Assembly: GCA_028868695.1 (NCBI GenBank)
Contig: JAGWTZ010000031.1
Span: 1 to 38,026 of the forward strand
Reading direction: 5' to 3'
Length of the DNA stretch: 38,026 bases
From: Alphaproteobacteria bacterium
GTDB lineage: Bacteria > Pseudomonadota > Alphaproteobacteria > Rhizobiales > Aestuariivirgaceae
In this document: in pieces, positions 1 to 8,772 of the stretch
How positions within the stretch are numbered: the stretch's first letter is position 1
How the letters are laid out: every line of letters starts with the position of its first letter
Notes under the pieces: model-generated
What the model was told of the DNA's origin: nothing
Database searches by the model: none
What the model saw: the letters and a program-made list of their open reading frames with translations, nothing else
Position numbers and translations under genes: made by a program

Positions 1-509
1 AGCGTGGAGGCCCAGATCACGCCGGGGAAGGTGACCAGCTCGGTGTTATAGGCCTGCACCGCGTCGATATAATCCTTGCGGGCCACGGTGATGCGGTTCT
101 CCGTGCCTTCAAGCTGGCTTTGCAGGGCAAGGAAGTTCTGGTTCGACTTCAGGTCCGGATAGGCCTCGGTGATCGAAAGCAGCTTGCCCAGCGCCTGGCT
201 GAGCTGGCCTTGCGCCGCCTGGTATTTGGCGAACTCTTCCGGGTTGTTCACGATGTCTGGCGAAAGCTGGATGGAGGTGGCCTTGGCGCGCGCTTCGGTG
301 ACGGCGGTCAGCACATCCTTTTCCTGCTGGGCATAGCCCTTCACCGTTTCAACGAGGTTGGGCACCAGGTCGGCGCGGCGCTGATACTGGTTCTGCACCT
401 CGCCCCATTTGCCCTTCATCGCCTGGTCATAGGTTGGAATGTTGTTGACGCCGCAGCCGGCGAGAAACACCGCCAAAAGGCCAAGTGCCAGAATTCGGAA
501 CAGACGCAT
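1..509 (-). CDS. lemA: LemA family lipoprotein (3' end cut by window)
   Basis: Reading from the ATG at 509-507 leftwards gives about 169 residues with no stop before the window edge, so the C-terminus is missing. The first 19 residues form a lipoprotein signal ending in the lipobox LAGC (Cys19). They are followed by features typical of LemA: YDQAMKGKWGEVQNQYQRR, then DLVPNLVETVKGYA, a helical coiled region with ITEAYPDLKSNQNF, and NRITVARKDY. LemA proteins are small membrane-anchored proteins of helical-bundle fold whose biochemical role is unsettled. In many genomes a TPM/YgcG-like gene follows, and that position would lie outside this window. A GGGGG run about 9 bases before the start can serve as ribosome binding site. 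Family assignment is firm; the function is unknown. Confidence 0.93.
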   Translation of the reverse strand, partial: MRLFRILALGLLAVFLAGCGVNNIPTYDQAMKGKWGEVQNQYQRRADLVPNLVETVKGYAQQEKDVLTAVTEARAKATSIQLSPDIVNNPEEFAKYQAAQGQLSQALGKLLSITEAYPDLKSNQNFLALQSQLEGTENRITVARKDYIDAVQAYNTELVTFPGVIWAST

Positions 510-564
510 GTGAAGACCCCCATCAAATGAATTGGCCGCAATATGGTGGGGCCATGTTGCAAAA

Positions 565-1716
565 TCAAGAAGCCTGCGGCATTCGCGCCCGGGCGATGGC
601 CATCACCGCCAGCACCGGAACAAAGCAGGCGGCCAGGAACCAAGGCAGCAGCCAGATGCCGAACCGGTCAAACACGAAGCCGGCAAAGGGCGGCCCGATG
701 ATTCCGGCCATGCCCCACAAGAGTGAATTGATCGAGGCCGCCGCCACCATGGCCGTGCCCTTGAACTTCTCGCCCAGCAGCGCATAGGCCACCAGATAGC
801 CGCCAAAGGCCGTGCCGCGCAAAACCAGGATGAGCGGCCACACCGCCCATGTGCCGATGGCAAGCCCGAGCAGCAGCGCGCAAGCCAGCGCCACGCCATA
901 GCAGACCGCCAGCGTGCCGCGCCGCGACCAGTGGTCCGCCAGCCAGCCGATGGGGAAGAACATCACCATGCAGGAGGCAATGCCGAAGGACAGCAGCGTG
1001 GAGGCCGCGCCATCGCTGTAGCCGTTGCCCTTGGCGAACAGGTCAAAGAAGGTGAGCATGAAGGAATCAAAGAACGTCACCACCCCCACCGCCAGGAACA
1101 CAAAGGCCCCGCTGCGCAAGGTTTGCCACAACCCGGCAGGGGCCTGGCCGGTGGCCACTTCCTCCACCTTCACCCGCTGCATCAGCACCAGGGCGATGGC
1201 CACCGGAACAAAGCAGAAGGCCCATGGCTGCCAGCCGGCAACGCCCGTCCACGGAATGAAGAAGGGCCCAAAGGCAAAGGCGAAGGATTGGCACGTCATG
1301 TAGATGCCCATCACGCGGCCGCGCGCGTGGTCATCGGTGTTGGCCTGCAGCCAGCTTTCACCTGTCGTATAGATCGTGGCACCCGTGATGCCGATGAGAA
1401 ACCGGATGAGGAACCATGAGTAAACCGGTGTTGTAAAAGGAAAAAGCGAGAACCCCACAAAGGCCAGAACCAGGCAGCCCATGACCAGCAGGTGGCTTTT
1501 GAAATGCTGCCGCAGCCAGGCCAGCGTAAGGCCCGAGAGCAGCACGCCTGCCTGCCCCGCCATCACGTTCTGGCCGATCAGGAACTTGCTGTCACCTTCC
1601 TCATTCATCGCCAGCGGGATAAGCTGCGTCAGCATGCCATAGGCAATGTTGCCGATGGCCAGCGCCGCAAGGATGTTGAAGATCAGGGCGTTGTTGCGCG
1701 TCACACAATCCGCCAT
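565..1716 (-). CDS. MFS transporter, YcaD-like
   Basis: A 383-residue integral membrane protein with about 12 hydrophobic segments and the organisation of a major facilitator. A basic loop after segment 2 (LAWLRQHFKSH) and the segment 5 region GRVMGIYMTCQSFAFAFGP resemble the YcaD/UMF-type subfamily of putative drug or metabolite exporters. A second basic loop (DHWSRRGT) marks the start of the C-terminal half. The start codon lies inside the end of the OsmC gene (16-base overlap, same strand), which suggests translational coupling with that gene. Nothing in the sequence identifies the substrate. Length and topology are normal for the family, so the gene appears intact. Confidence 0.85.
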   Translation of the reverse strand: MADCVTRNNALIFNILAALAIGNIAYGMLTQLIPLAMNEEGDSKFLIGQNVMAGQAGVLLSGLTLAWLRQHFKSHLLVMGCLVLAFVGFSLFPFTTPVYSWFLIRFLIGITGATIYTTGESWLQANTDDHARGRVMGIYMTCQSFAFAFGPFFIPWTGVAGWQPWAFCFVPVAIALVLMQRVKVEEVATGQAPAGLWQTLRSGAFVFLAVGVVTFFDSFMLTFFDLFAKGNGYSDGAASTLLSFGIASCMVMFFPIGWLADHWSRRGTLAVCYGVALACALLLGLAIGTWAVWPLILVLRGTAFGGYLVAYALLGEKFKGTAMVAAASINSLLWGMAGIIGPPFAGFVFDRFGIWLLPWFLAACFVPVLAVMAIARARMPQAS

Positions 1717-2111
1717 TCATGTTCGATCTTGGCGGTCTTCTCGAACATGATGGAAGCCGAACAATATTTCTCCGACGAAAGCTTGATGGCGCGCTCGATG
1801 GCGGCAGGCTTCAGGTCCTGGCCCTTGAAGGTGTAGATGATCTTGACCTTGGTGAACACCTTCGGGTCTTCTGCCGCGCGCTCGGCCTCCAGCGAGACCT
1901 CCACGCCGGTGATCTTCTCGCGGCCCTTTTCGAGGATCATCACCACGTCAAAGGCCGTGCAGCCGCCAAGCCCCATCAGCAGCATTTCCATTGGCCGCAC
2001 GCCTATGTTGCGCCCGCCGAATTCCGGCGCGCCATCCAGCACCACGGCATGGCCGGAGCCGGATTCAGCCACGAATGAACGGCCGTTGACCCAAGTGACA
2101 TTCGCTTTCAT
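1701..2111 (-). CDS. OsmC/Ohr family peroxiredoxin-like protein
   Basis: A 136-residue protein starting MKANVTWVNGRSF. The frame stays open further upstream to 2180, but that extension is non-conserved and Pro/Arg-rich, so the ATG at 2111 is preferred. It carries the two cysteine sites of the OsmC fold: LMGLGGCTAFDV at about residues 49-60 and the later SSEKYCSASIMF. These cysteines reduce organic hydroperoxides in characterised OsmC/Ohr members. The short form and the GGRNIGVRPMEMLL region resemble YhfA-like OsmC proteins, whose substrate is less clear. It overlaps the downstream MFS gene by 16 bases, so the two are probably one transcript. A stress-response or thiol-protection role is inferred from the family only. 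Confidence 0.9.
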   Translation of the reverse strand: MKANVTWVNGRSFVAESGSGHAVVLDGAPEFGGRNIGVRPMEMLLMGLGGCTAFDVVMILEKGREKITGVEVSLEAERAAEDPKVFTKVKIIYTFKGQDLKPAAIERAIKLSSEKYCSASIMFEKTAKIEHEWRIV

Positions 2112-2208
2112 GTTCCTCACCCTGTGTTGGCGAGGCTCATAGCAAACCCGCGCGCCGGGCGGAACGGGCGAAGCTGGCAAGTTTTTTCAGCCCTGCTATG
2201 CTCAGCCC

Positions 2209-2478
2209 ATGGCCAAGGTTCACTTCACGTCGAATTTGCGCCGCCACGTCGATTGCCCCAGCGTCGAGGTGCAGGCCTTGAACGTGGCCGAAGCGCTGGC
2301 CCAGGCCTTTGCGCGCAATGAGCGCCTGAAAACCTATGTGCTCGATGACCAGGGCCACCTGCGCAAGCACATGCGCATCCTGGTCGATGGCGCCGCCATC
2401 AAGGATTTGCGGAGTTTCAATGATGCCGTGCAGCCCGGTTCGGAGATCTGGGTGATGCAGGCACTGTCGGGAGGGTGA
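2209..2478 (+). CDS. MoaD/ThiS-like ubiquitin-fold protein
   Basis: An 89-residue protein with a beta-grasp pattern: VHFTSNLRRHV, then a helix VAEALAQAFARNERLKTYVLD, then HMRILVDGAAI, and a C-terminus of PGSEIWVMQALSGG. A terminal Gly-Gly is the hallmark of MoaD/ThiS and other sulfur-carrier or ubiquitin-like proteins, where the tail is adenylated by an E1-like enzyme and thiocarboxylated. No E1 (MoeB/ThiF) or MoaE gene is adjacent, so molybdopterin synthesis is not supported by context. The stop codon is separated by one base from the start of the BNR-propeller gene, so the two are almost certainly co-translated. Actual conjugation or sulfur transfer is inferred from the fold. Confidence 0.82.
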   Translation: MAKVHFTSNLRRHVDCPSVEVQALNVAEALAQAFARNERLKTYVLDDQGHLRKHMRILVDGAAIKDLRSFNDAVQPGSEIWVMQALSGG

Positions 2479-2479
2479 A

Positions 2480-3583
2480 ATGCAAAAGCGGATGCTGGTT
2501 TCCACGCGCAAGGGCCTTTTTGAACTCGGCCGCGGCCGCAATGGCTGGGTGGTGAAGGACACAAGCTTTCTGGGCGACAATGTCACCCTGGCCCTGCATG
2601 ACGCGCGCGATGGCACGGATTATGCCGCCCTCAACCACGGCCATTTCGGCATCAAGCTGCACCGCCGCGACAAAGGCAAAAAGACGTGGGTGGAAATCGC
2701 CACGCCCAAATATCCAGAAAAGCCCGAAGGGCTGGTGGACAATGATGGCTGGGGCAAGCCTGTCACCTGGTCCACGCAATTGATCTGGGCGCTGGAAACC
2801 GGTGGCCCGAGGCAGAAGGGCGTGCTCTGGGCCGGCACCATGCCGGGCGGGCTGTTCCGCTCCAGTGACCGTGGCGAAACCTGGCAGCTGATGGAAAGCC
2901 TGTGGCGGCACCCGGACCGCAACAAGTGGCTGGGCGGCGGGGCCGACCTGCCGGGCATCCATTCGATTTGCGTCGACCCGCGCGACGCCAACACCATCCG
3001 CGTGGCCATTTCCTGCGGCGGCGTGTGGCGCAGCGAGGATGGCGGCCAAAGCTGGGCGCAATCGGCCCATGGCATGAAATTCGACAACGGCCCCAAGAGC
3101 GAGGCTGAAAGCCCCGATGCGCAAGACCCGCACATGATGGTGCAATGTGCGGGCGCGCCTTCCAAATTCTGGGTGCAGCACCATGCCGGCATTTTCAAAT
3201 CGGTGGATGACGCCAAGACCTGGACCGAGGTGAAGGCCGCCCCCTCCTCCTTCGGCTTTGGCGTTGTGGTGCATCCGAAGGACCCAGACACCGCCTGGTT
3301 CGTGCCCGGCATCAAGGATGAAAAGCGCATTCCTGTGGATGGCAAGCTGGTGGTCACCCGCACGCGCGATGGCGGCAGAACCTTCAAGTCCCTCAAGAAG
3401 GGCCTGCCGCAGAAACACGCCTATGACGTGATCTTCCGCCACGCGCTGGCCATTGACGATTCGGGCAAGCAGTTGGCGATGGGCTCCACCACCGGCAATG
3501 TGTGGGTGAGCGGGGACCAGGGCGACAGCTGGGCGCTGGTGTCTTCCACCCTGCCGCAGGTTTACGCCTTGCGCTTTGCCTGA
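2480..3583 (+). CDS. BNR/sialidase-like beta-propeller protein
   Basis: A 367-residue protein without a signal peptide, made of repeated propeller blades. BNR (Asp-box) style turns are seen as FRSSDRGETWQLM (about residues 129-141), WRSEDGGQSWAQS, FKSVDDAKTWTEV, TRTRDGGRTFKSL and WVSGDQGDSWALV. The fold is shared with sialidases, photosystem assembly factors and VPS10 domains. I see no convincing sialidase arginine triad, so exo-alpha-sialidase would be an over-annotation. The absence of a signal peptide points to the cytoplasm. It starts one base after the MoaD-like gene stop, implying a shared function with that ubiquitin-fold partner. Its last 22 bases are overlapped on the other strand by a small gene. 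Confidence 0.85.
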   Translation: MQKRMLVSTRKGLFELGRGRNGWVVKDTSFLGDNVTLALHDARDGTDYAALNHGHFGIKLHRRDKGKKTWVEIATPKYPEKPEGLVDNDGWGKPVTWSTQLIWALETGGPRQKGVLWAGTMPGGLFRSSDRGETWQLMESLWRHPDRNKWLGGGADLPGIHSICVDPRDANTIRVAISCGGVWRSEDGGQSWAQSAHGMKFDNGPKSEAESPDAQDPHMMVQCAGAPSKFWVQHHAGIFKSVDDAKTWTEVKAAPSSFGFGVVVHPKDPDTAWFVPGIKDEKRIPVDGKLVVTRTRDGGRTFKSLKKGLPQKHAYDVIFRHALAIDDSGKQLAMGSTTGNVWVSGDQGDSWALVSSTLPQVYALRFA

Positions 3584-3720
3584 TCTTCGGGGGATTCCGG
3601 CGGTTCTGGCGCGGTTTCGCCGCGCGCCGCCTCTTTCCGGCGCTGGAGATTGGCCTTCAGGGCCGCCGCTGCCCGTTTCTGCCGGGCCAAAGCCTTTGGT
3701 GTCAGGGCGTTTTTTGACAT
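3562..3720 (-). CDS. small basic Ala/Lys/Arg-rich protein, unknown function
   Basis: A 52-residue reading frame beginning MSKNALTPKALARQKRAAA, continuing with LKANLQRRKEAARGE and ending in an acidic-proline tail (PEPPESPEDQAKRK). The first 35 residues would form a strongly basic amphipathic helix; the tail looks disordered. Its 3' end overlaps the last 22 bases of the convergent propeller gene. Small proteins of this composition occur as conserved hypotheticals in Hyphomicrobiales, which I recall but could not check. No function can be assigned; nucleic-acid binding would be a guess from charge. An alternative is that the frame is not translated. Confidence 0.6.
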   Translation of the reverse strand: MSKNALTPKALARQKRAAAALKANLQRRKEAARGETAPEPPESPEDQAKRKA

Positions 3721-3842
3721 GAAAATGAATTAGCCATGAAGGGTTGCGTTGCGCAAGCGGCTGTGGCATGTGCAGCCCGGTTTACAGCGTGGCGGGCCAG
3801 GGGCCTTCGCCTTTTCCGGCCCCGGCACGCAAGAATAGCTAA

Positions 3843-3917
<75 letters not shown>

Positions 3918-3923
3918 TTCCTC

Positions 3924-4562
3924 ATGCGGGTCATCCATCTGGCAAAATTCGATGCTTCAAGCCGCAGCGCCACGCTGGCCCGGCTGCTGCATGACTCTGG
4001 CCTCGGCCCAGCCCATGCCCATGCGGACGCCGGCCAGAAGCCCTTCCTTGAAACCCCGGAAGGCGAGGCCCTGGGCCTTGCCATCGCCCATTGCCGCGCC
4101 GCGCGGCCACCCTTTTCGGTGATGGCCGTGGCGGAAACCCCACTGCTGGGCCTTGATGTGGAGCTTTGGCCCAAGGCGGCAGACCCTGCCCTGCTGGCCG
4201 CGGTTGCAGCACCCGAAGACGCCCCGCTGGCCGCCCGCATCAGCGCGCTGGGCCATGACCCCGCCACCTTCCTCTGGGTGGCCAAGGAAGCAGCACTCAA
4301 AGCCTCCGGCGAGGTGATGCTGGACCCCCGGCAAATCGCCCTGACACCGTCACCAAATGGTCACTATCTCGCGGCATCAAGCGCCAGCGCCAGCGCCCCC
4401 ATGGCCGAAACGGCGGTGCGGCTCTGGCGCTTCAGTGGCGTGACTGGCGCGGGCCTTGGACTTTTGGCCCTGGCCGTCCTAAGCCCTGCAGACACGGCAT
4501 GGCGAAACCCGGCGCGCTGGCAGGTTGAAAGCGCGGGCCTGCCGCTGGAACCGGTGATGTGA
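3924..4562 (+). CDS. Sfp-type 4'-phosphopantetheinyl transferase
   Basis: A 212-residue enzyme that transfers the phosphopantetheine arm of coenzyme A to a serine of carrier proteins. The magnesium and CoA motif GLDVELW (Asp78, Glu80) and the motif WVAKEAALK (Trp118, Lys121, Glu122, Lys126) match the Sfp/EntD superfamily. The ATG at 3924 is preferred; the frame also runs back into the tRNA, which is not credible coding sequence. Only 6 bases separate the tRNA CCA from this start and no Shine-Dalgarno is visible. The message may therefore be produced by tRNA 3' processing, or start leaderless. The carrier-domain synthetase begins 97 bases downstream and is the obvious substrate, though housekeeping carriers cannot be excluded. 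Confidence 0.9.
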   Translation: MRVIHLAKFDASSRSATLARLLHDSGLGPAHAHADAGQKPFLETPEGEALGLAIAHCRAARPPFSVMAVAETPLLGLDVELWPKAADPALLAAVAAPEDAPLAARISALGHDPATFLWVAKEAALKASGEVMLDPRQIALTPSPNGHYLAASSASASAPMAETAVRLWRFSGVTGAGLGLLALAVLSPADTAWRNPARWQVESAGLPLEPVM

Positions 4563-4659
4563 GTTTACAGCAAAGTATTGGGGATAAAGGCAGCAAGGCC
4601 CTTATTCCCGTCATGATTGAGTAGATAAGGGGCAGGCCAAAGGCCTCCAGGACCAAAGA

Positions 4660-7600
4660 ATGAAAAAGCCAGTGAAGAAGACCAATTCCGCCCCCGCCTC
4701 CAAGGCCCGCCCAAGGGCCAAGGCCAAGCCGCAGGCGCAATCCATTCTCAAGGGCCCAGTGCACAAGGAATTCCTGAAGGAAGAAGTGCTGGCCGACATT
4801 TTCCGCGCCAGCGTGGCCCGCAACCCCAAGGCCGTGGCAATCATCCAGCAGGACCGCAAAATCACCTATGCCGAGGCGGACCGGCTTTCCGACGAGATCG
4901 CCGCCGAGCTGATCCGCCGCGGCGCTGCCCCCGGCAAGGTGGTGGGCCTTTATTTCACGCGTGGCGTGAACCTGCTGCTCTCGCAGATCGCCGTAACCAA
5001 GACGGGCGCCACCTGGCTGCCCTTCGATTCGGAAACGCCCAAGGACCGCATTTCCACCTGCCTGGGTGATTGCGCCGCCATTGGCCTGCTGGTCGATGAA
5101 GACATGGAAGAGCGCGCCACGGGCATTCCCTTCCCCATCTGGTCAGTGAGCGATGCCCCCTTCCGCCAGCCGCTGGCCAAGCCCCTTGCCAAGCCGAAGG
5201 GCCACAGCCCGGACCACAACGCCTATCTCATCTACACCTCCGGCTCCACCGGCACGCCCAAGGGCATCGCCATCACCCACCGCAACATCTGCCACTATCT
5301 GCGCGCTTCCAACTCGCTGTTCGGCATCACAGCCAAGGACCTGATGTTCCAGGGCACCTCCGCCGCCTTCGACTTGTCGATGGAGGAAATCTGGGTGCCT
5401 TATCTGGCGGGTGCCGCCCTTTGGGTGGCCACGCCGGAAATCCTGGCCGACACTGAGAATTTGCCGCGCCGCATGCGCGAGGCCGGCGTCACCGCCATCG
5501 ACACCGTGCCCACCCTGCTTTCGATGTTCGCCGAGGATGTCGAAAGCCTGCGCGTCATCATCGTGGGCGGCGAAGCCTGCCCGCCCGGGCTGGTGGACCG
5601 ATTTGCCAAGCCGGGCCGCCACCTGTTCAACTCTTACGGCCCAACCGAAGCCACCGTGGTGGCCACCATGGCCGAACTGCGCAAGGGCGACCCTGTCACC
5701 ATCGGGACACCCATTCCCAACTACACGGCCTATGTGGTCAACGAACAGCTTGAGCTTGTGGCCCCCGGCATGGCCGGCGAGTTGCTGATCGGCGGCCCCG
5801 GCGTGGCGGCAGGCTATCTCGGCCGGCCGGAACTTACCGCCGAGAAGTTCATCGCCAACCCCTTCAACAAGCGGGCGGCGGACAAGGTGCTCTACCGTTC
5901 GGGCGATGCCGTCTCGATTGATCCGCAAGGGCGCATCCTGTTCCAGGGCCGCATCGACGATCAGGTGAAGATCCGCGGCTTCCGCGTCGAGCTTGGCGAG
6001 ATTGAAAGCGCCATCGGCGATGAGCCAAGCATCGAGCACGCCGCCGTGGTGCTGCGCCGCGATCATGGCCTTGACCGCCTGGTGGCCTTCATTGCGCCGC
6101 GCAAGGGCGAGGCGCCGGACGTTCATGCCCTGCGCGAAACGCTGCGCAAGCGCCTGCCGCCCTACATGGTGCCTGCCATTTTCGAGGTGATCGCCGAAGT
6201 GCCGCGCCTCACCTCCGGCAAGGTGGACCGCAAGACCCTGAAGAACGTGCCGCTGGCTTCCGCCATGGCCGACGAAAGCCAATCCGATCACGGCGAGAAC
6301 GCGGTTGAAGACCTGCTGATTGAATGCGCCAAGCAGGTGTTCCCCGGCCAGCCCATCGTGCGCGACGCCGATTTCTTCACCGACATGGGCGGCCACTCGC
6401 TGCTGGCCGCGCAATTCATTTCCAAGGTGCGCCTCAGCAAATATGGCCAGACCATCACGCTGCAGGACATGTATAACGGCCGCACCGTGGAAGCCATCGC
6501 CAAGCTGCTGATCGACCGCGGCGCGCTGGATGACACGGAAGCCAAGCACAGCACGGTGGCCCCATCGCGCGCGCCCTTCAGCCGCCGCTTCTGGTGCGGC
6601 GTGGCCCAGGCCCTTACCATGCCGCTGCTGTTGACGCTGCAGGCGGCCCCCTGGCTGGCGATCTTCATTTCCTATTCCATCATCAGCCCGGATGACGCCA
6701 CCTTCGGCCATGATGCCCTTTCGGTGTTCGTGGCCTTCATGGGCGTGACGCTGTTTGACTACATCGCCGTGCCGGTTCTCAAATTCCTGATCTTGCCGAA
6801 AACCAAGCCCGGCGTTTACCCGCTGTGGGGCTTCTATTTCTACCGTGTCTGGCTGGTGCAGCGCCTGTTGCCGATGGTCCATCTCAAGTGGATGCAAGGC
6901 ACGCCCATCATCCGCTTCTACCTGCGCCTTCTCGGCGCCAAGGTGGGCAAGGAAGCGCTGATTGACAACATCCAGGCCGGCGCCATTGATCTTGTCACCA
7001 TCGGCGATCACGCCTCGCTGGGCGGCAAGCTCATCATCAACAACGCACGAGCCGTGGGTGACAAGTTCATCATCGGCCCCGTGCATATCGGCGATGACGT
7101 GATGATCGGCTCTTCCTGCGTCATCGAGAATGACGTGACGATCGGCAACGGCACCGAGATCGGCGATCTCACTTCCATTTCCGCCGAGACCGACATTCCC
7201 GCCTGGGAATCCTGGACCGGCTCTCCCGCCGAAAAGATTGCCGACATTGACCCGGCCAGCCTGCCGCCGCCGGCTGATGCCCCGCAATGGATGCGCGTTC
7301 TGCAGATCGTGTTCTATGCCTTCCTGCTGATTGTCATCCCGCCGCTCAGCATCGTTCCCATCGTTCCCACCTTCCGCATGATTGAAACCCTCGACGTGTG
7401 GGCATCTGACGGGCTTTCGAATTTGCTTGGCGGCGTGGACGTCAACTCCGACTGGTTCTATTTCCTTCTGGCGCTGCCGGCATCCTTCTTGATGGTGATC
7501 TTCTCCTGCCTGCTGATTGTCGCCATCCGCTGGATTGTGCTGCCACGCCTGCGCCCGGGCCGCTATTCGGTGTTCAGCGGGCTTTACATCCGCAAATGGA

Positions 7601-8766
7601 TCGTGGCGCTTTCCATCGAGGTGATGCTCGACAGCGTCTACACCATCTTCGCCACCATCTACATGCGCACATGGTACCGCCTGCTGGGCACCAAGATCGG
7701 CCCCGGCACGGAAGTGTCCACCAACCTGGGCGGCCGCTATGACCTGGTCGAGCTTGGCTCCGGCAACTTCATCGCCGATGACGTGCAGCTGGGCGGCGAG
7801 GCCATGCAGCGCAACTGGATGACGCTGGGCACCATCAAGACCGGCGACAAGGTGTTTATCGGCAACGAGGCCGTTGTGCCCTTCAACTATTCCGTTGAAT
7901 CCGGCGCGCTGATCGGCGTGAAATCCCGCCCGCCGGAAGGCGGCGAGGTGAAGGCCTCCGAAATCTGGTTCGGCTCGCCCTCCATCCGGCTTCCCGTGCG
8001 CCAGACCTTCAACGCCAATGTGGCCGACACGTTCAAGCCCTCCGCCTGGATGATGGTTGGCCGCGCCCTGTTCGAGGCCTTCAACATCGCCGTGCCCACC
8101 GCCTTGTTCATCACCCTTGTCACCTATGGCATGGAACTGATCGCCGATCCGGTGACTGAAGGCTCCTGGCCGGAGGCCATTGGCATGAGCGTTCTGGTGC
8201 TGCTTGGCATCGACGTGGCGCAGATTGGCCTGGCCATCATCGTCAAGTGGCTGCTGATGGGCGTTTACCGCCCCACCATCAAGCCCATGTGGTCCTGGTG
8301 GGCCATGCGCAGCGAGGCCGTGGCCGTGATGTTCTGGGGCATGGCCGGCAAATCCATTCTTGATGAGATGCGCGGCACACCCTTCCTTCCCATGTTGATG
8401 CGCGTGTTCGGCACCAAGGTGGGTAAGGGCGTGTTCATGGATTCCGACGACATCACCGAATTTGATTGCGTCAGCATCGGCGATTTCACCTGCATCAATG
8501 CCGGGGCCGCGCTGCAAACCCATCTCTATGAAGACCGCCTGATGAAGGTGGGCCGCATCAAGGTGGGCAGCGATGTGACAGTGGGTGCCGGTTCCATCGT
8601 GCTGTACGACACAGTGGTGGGCAACAACACGGTGATTGGCCCTCTCACGCTGGTGATGAAGGGTGAATCCCTGCCCGACCGTTCTGCCTGGGTGGGCTCT
8701 CCCGCCCAGCCCATGCGCCGCAGCAGCAAGGCCAAGGCGCCAGAACCGGCGCCAAGCGCTGCTTAA
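4660..8766 (+). CDS. Pls/PosA-type non-ribosomal peptide synthetase with three membrane/LbH modules
   Basis: 1368 residues. After a basic Ala/Lys-rich N-terminus comes an adenylation domain with TSGSTGTPKG (about residue 192), FDLSMEEIW, NSYGPTEATV (about 323), YRSGD (about 411), KIRGFRVELGEIE (about 437) and GKVDRKTL (about 520). A carrier domain follows with GGHSLL, whose Ser580 is the phosphopantetheine site. There is no condensation or thioesterase domain. The C-terminal 720 residues contain three repeats, each with paired membrane segments followed by a left-handed beta-helix of hexapeptide repeats (about residues 761-843, 1010-1096 and 1251-1337). This is the architecture of Pls/PosA proteins; the epsilon-poly-lysine synthetase of Streptomyces belongs to this family. 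The Asp in FDLS fits an amino-acid substrate, but I cannot name it. An AGGA sequence 8 bases upstream of the ATG supports the start. Confidence 0.92.
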   Translation: MKKPVKKTNSAPASKARPRAKAKPQAQSILKGPVHKEFLKEEVLADIFRASVARNPKAVAIIQQDRKITYAEADRLSDEIAAELIRRGAAPGKVVGLYFTRGVNLLLSQIAVTKTGATWLPFDSETPKDRISTCLGDCAAIGLLVDEDMEERATGIPFPIWSVSDAPFRQPLAKPLAKPKGHSPDHNAYLIYTSGSTGTPKGIAITHRNICHYLRASNSLFGITAKDLMFQGTSAAFDLSMEEIWVPYLAGAALWVATPEILADTENLPRRMREAGVTAIDTVPTLLSMFAEDVESLRVIIVGGEACPPGLVDRFAKPGRHLFNSYGPTEATVVATMAELRKGDPVTIGTPIPNYTAYVVNEQLELVAPGMAGELLIGGPGVAAGYLGRPELTAEKFIANPFNKRAADKVLYRSGDAVSIDPQGRILFQGRIDDQVKIRGFRVELGEIESAIGDEPSIEHAAVVLRRDHGLDRLVAFIAPRKGEAPDVHALRETLRKRLPPYMVPAIFEVIAEVPRLTSGKVDRKTLKNVPLASAMADESQSDHGENAVEDLLIECAKQVFPGQPIVRDADFFTDMGGHSLLAAQFISKVRLSKYGQTITLQDMYNGRTVEAIAKLLIDRGALDDTEAKHSTVAPSRAPFSRRFWCGVAQALTMPLLLTLQAAPWLAIFISYSIISPDDATFGHDALSVFVAFMGVTLFDYIAVPVLKFLILPKTKPGVYPLWGFYFYRVWLVQRLLPMVHLKWMQGTPIIRFYLRLLGAKVGKEALIDNIQAGAIDLVTIGDHASLGGKLIINNARAVGDKFIIGPVHIGDDVMIGSSCVIENDVTIGNGTEIGDLTSISAETDIPAWESWTGSPAEKIADIDPASLPPPADAPQWMRVLQIVFYAFLLIVIPPLSIVPIVPTFRMIETLDVWASDGLSNLLGGVDVNSDWFYFLLALPASFLMVIFSCLLIVAIRWIVLPRLRPGRYSVFSGLYIRKWIVALSIEVMLDSVYTIFATIYMRTWYRLLGTKIGPGTEVSTNLGGRYDLVELGSGNFIADDVQLGGEAMQRNWMTLGTIKTGDKVFIGNEAVVPFNYSVESGALIGVKSRPPEGGEVKASEIWFGSPSIRLPVRQTFNANVADTFKPSAWMMVGRALFEAFNIAVPTALFITLVTYGMELIADPVTEGSWPEAIGMSVLVLLGIDVAQIGLAIIVKWLLMGVYRPTIKPMWSWWAMRSEAVAVMFWGMAGKSILDEMRGTPFLPMLMRVFGTKVGKGVFMDSDDITEFDCVSIGDFTCINAGAALQTHLYEDRLMKVGRIKVGSDVTVGAGSIVLYDTVVGNNTVIGPLTLVMKGESLPDRSAWVGSPAQPMRRSSKAKAPEPAPSAA

Positions 8767-8772
8767 AGTTCA

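Noticed and set aside
2480-3583. Annotation of the propeller protein as an active sialidase
   Set aside because: Asp-box turns are present but I could not find the arginine triad or a signal peptide; the fold alone does not support the activity.
3800-3823. GGGGCC...GGCCCC dyad upstream of the tRNA as a terminator
   Set aside because: Six-base stem, 12-base loop and no T-run; no gene in the right orientation ends immediately before it except across a gap.
5143-8523. Uninterrupted 1126-codon antisense frame over the synthetase gene
   Set aside because: It is the complement frame of a GC-rich gene with strong third-position bias; its product is His/Gly/Ala-rich without any domain, and the sense gene is unmistakable.
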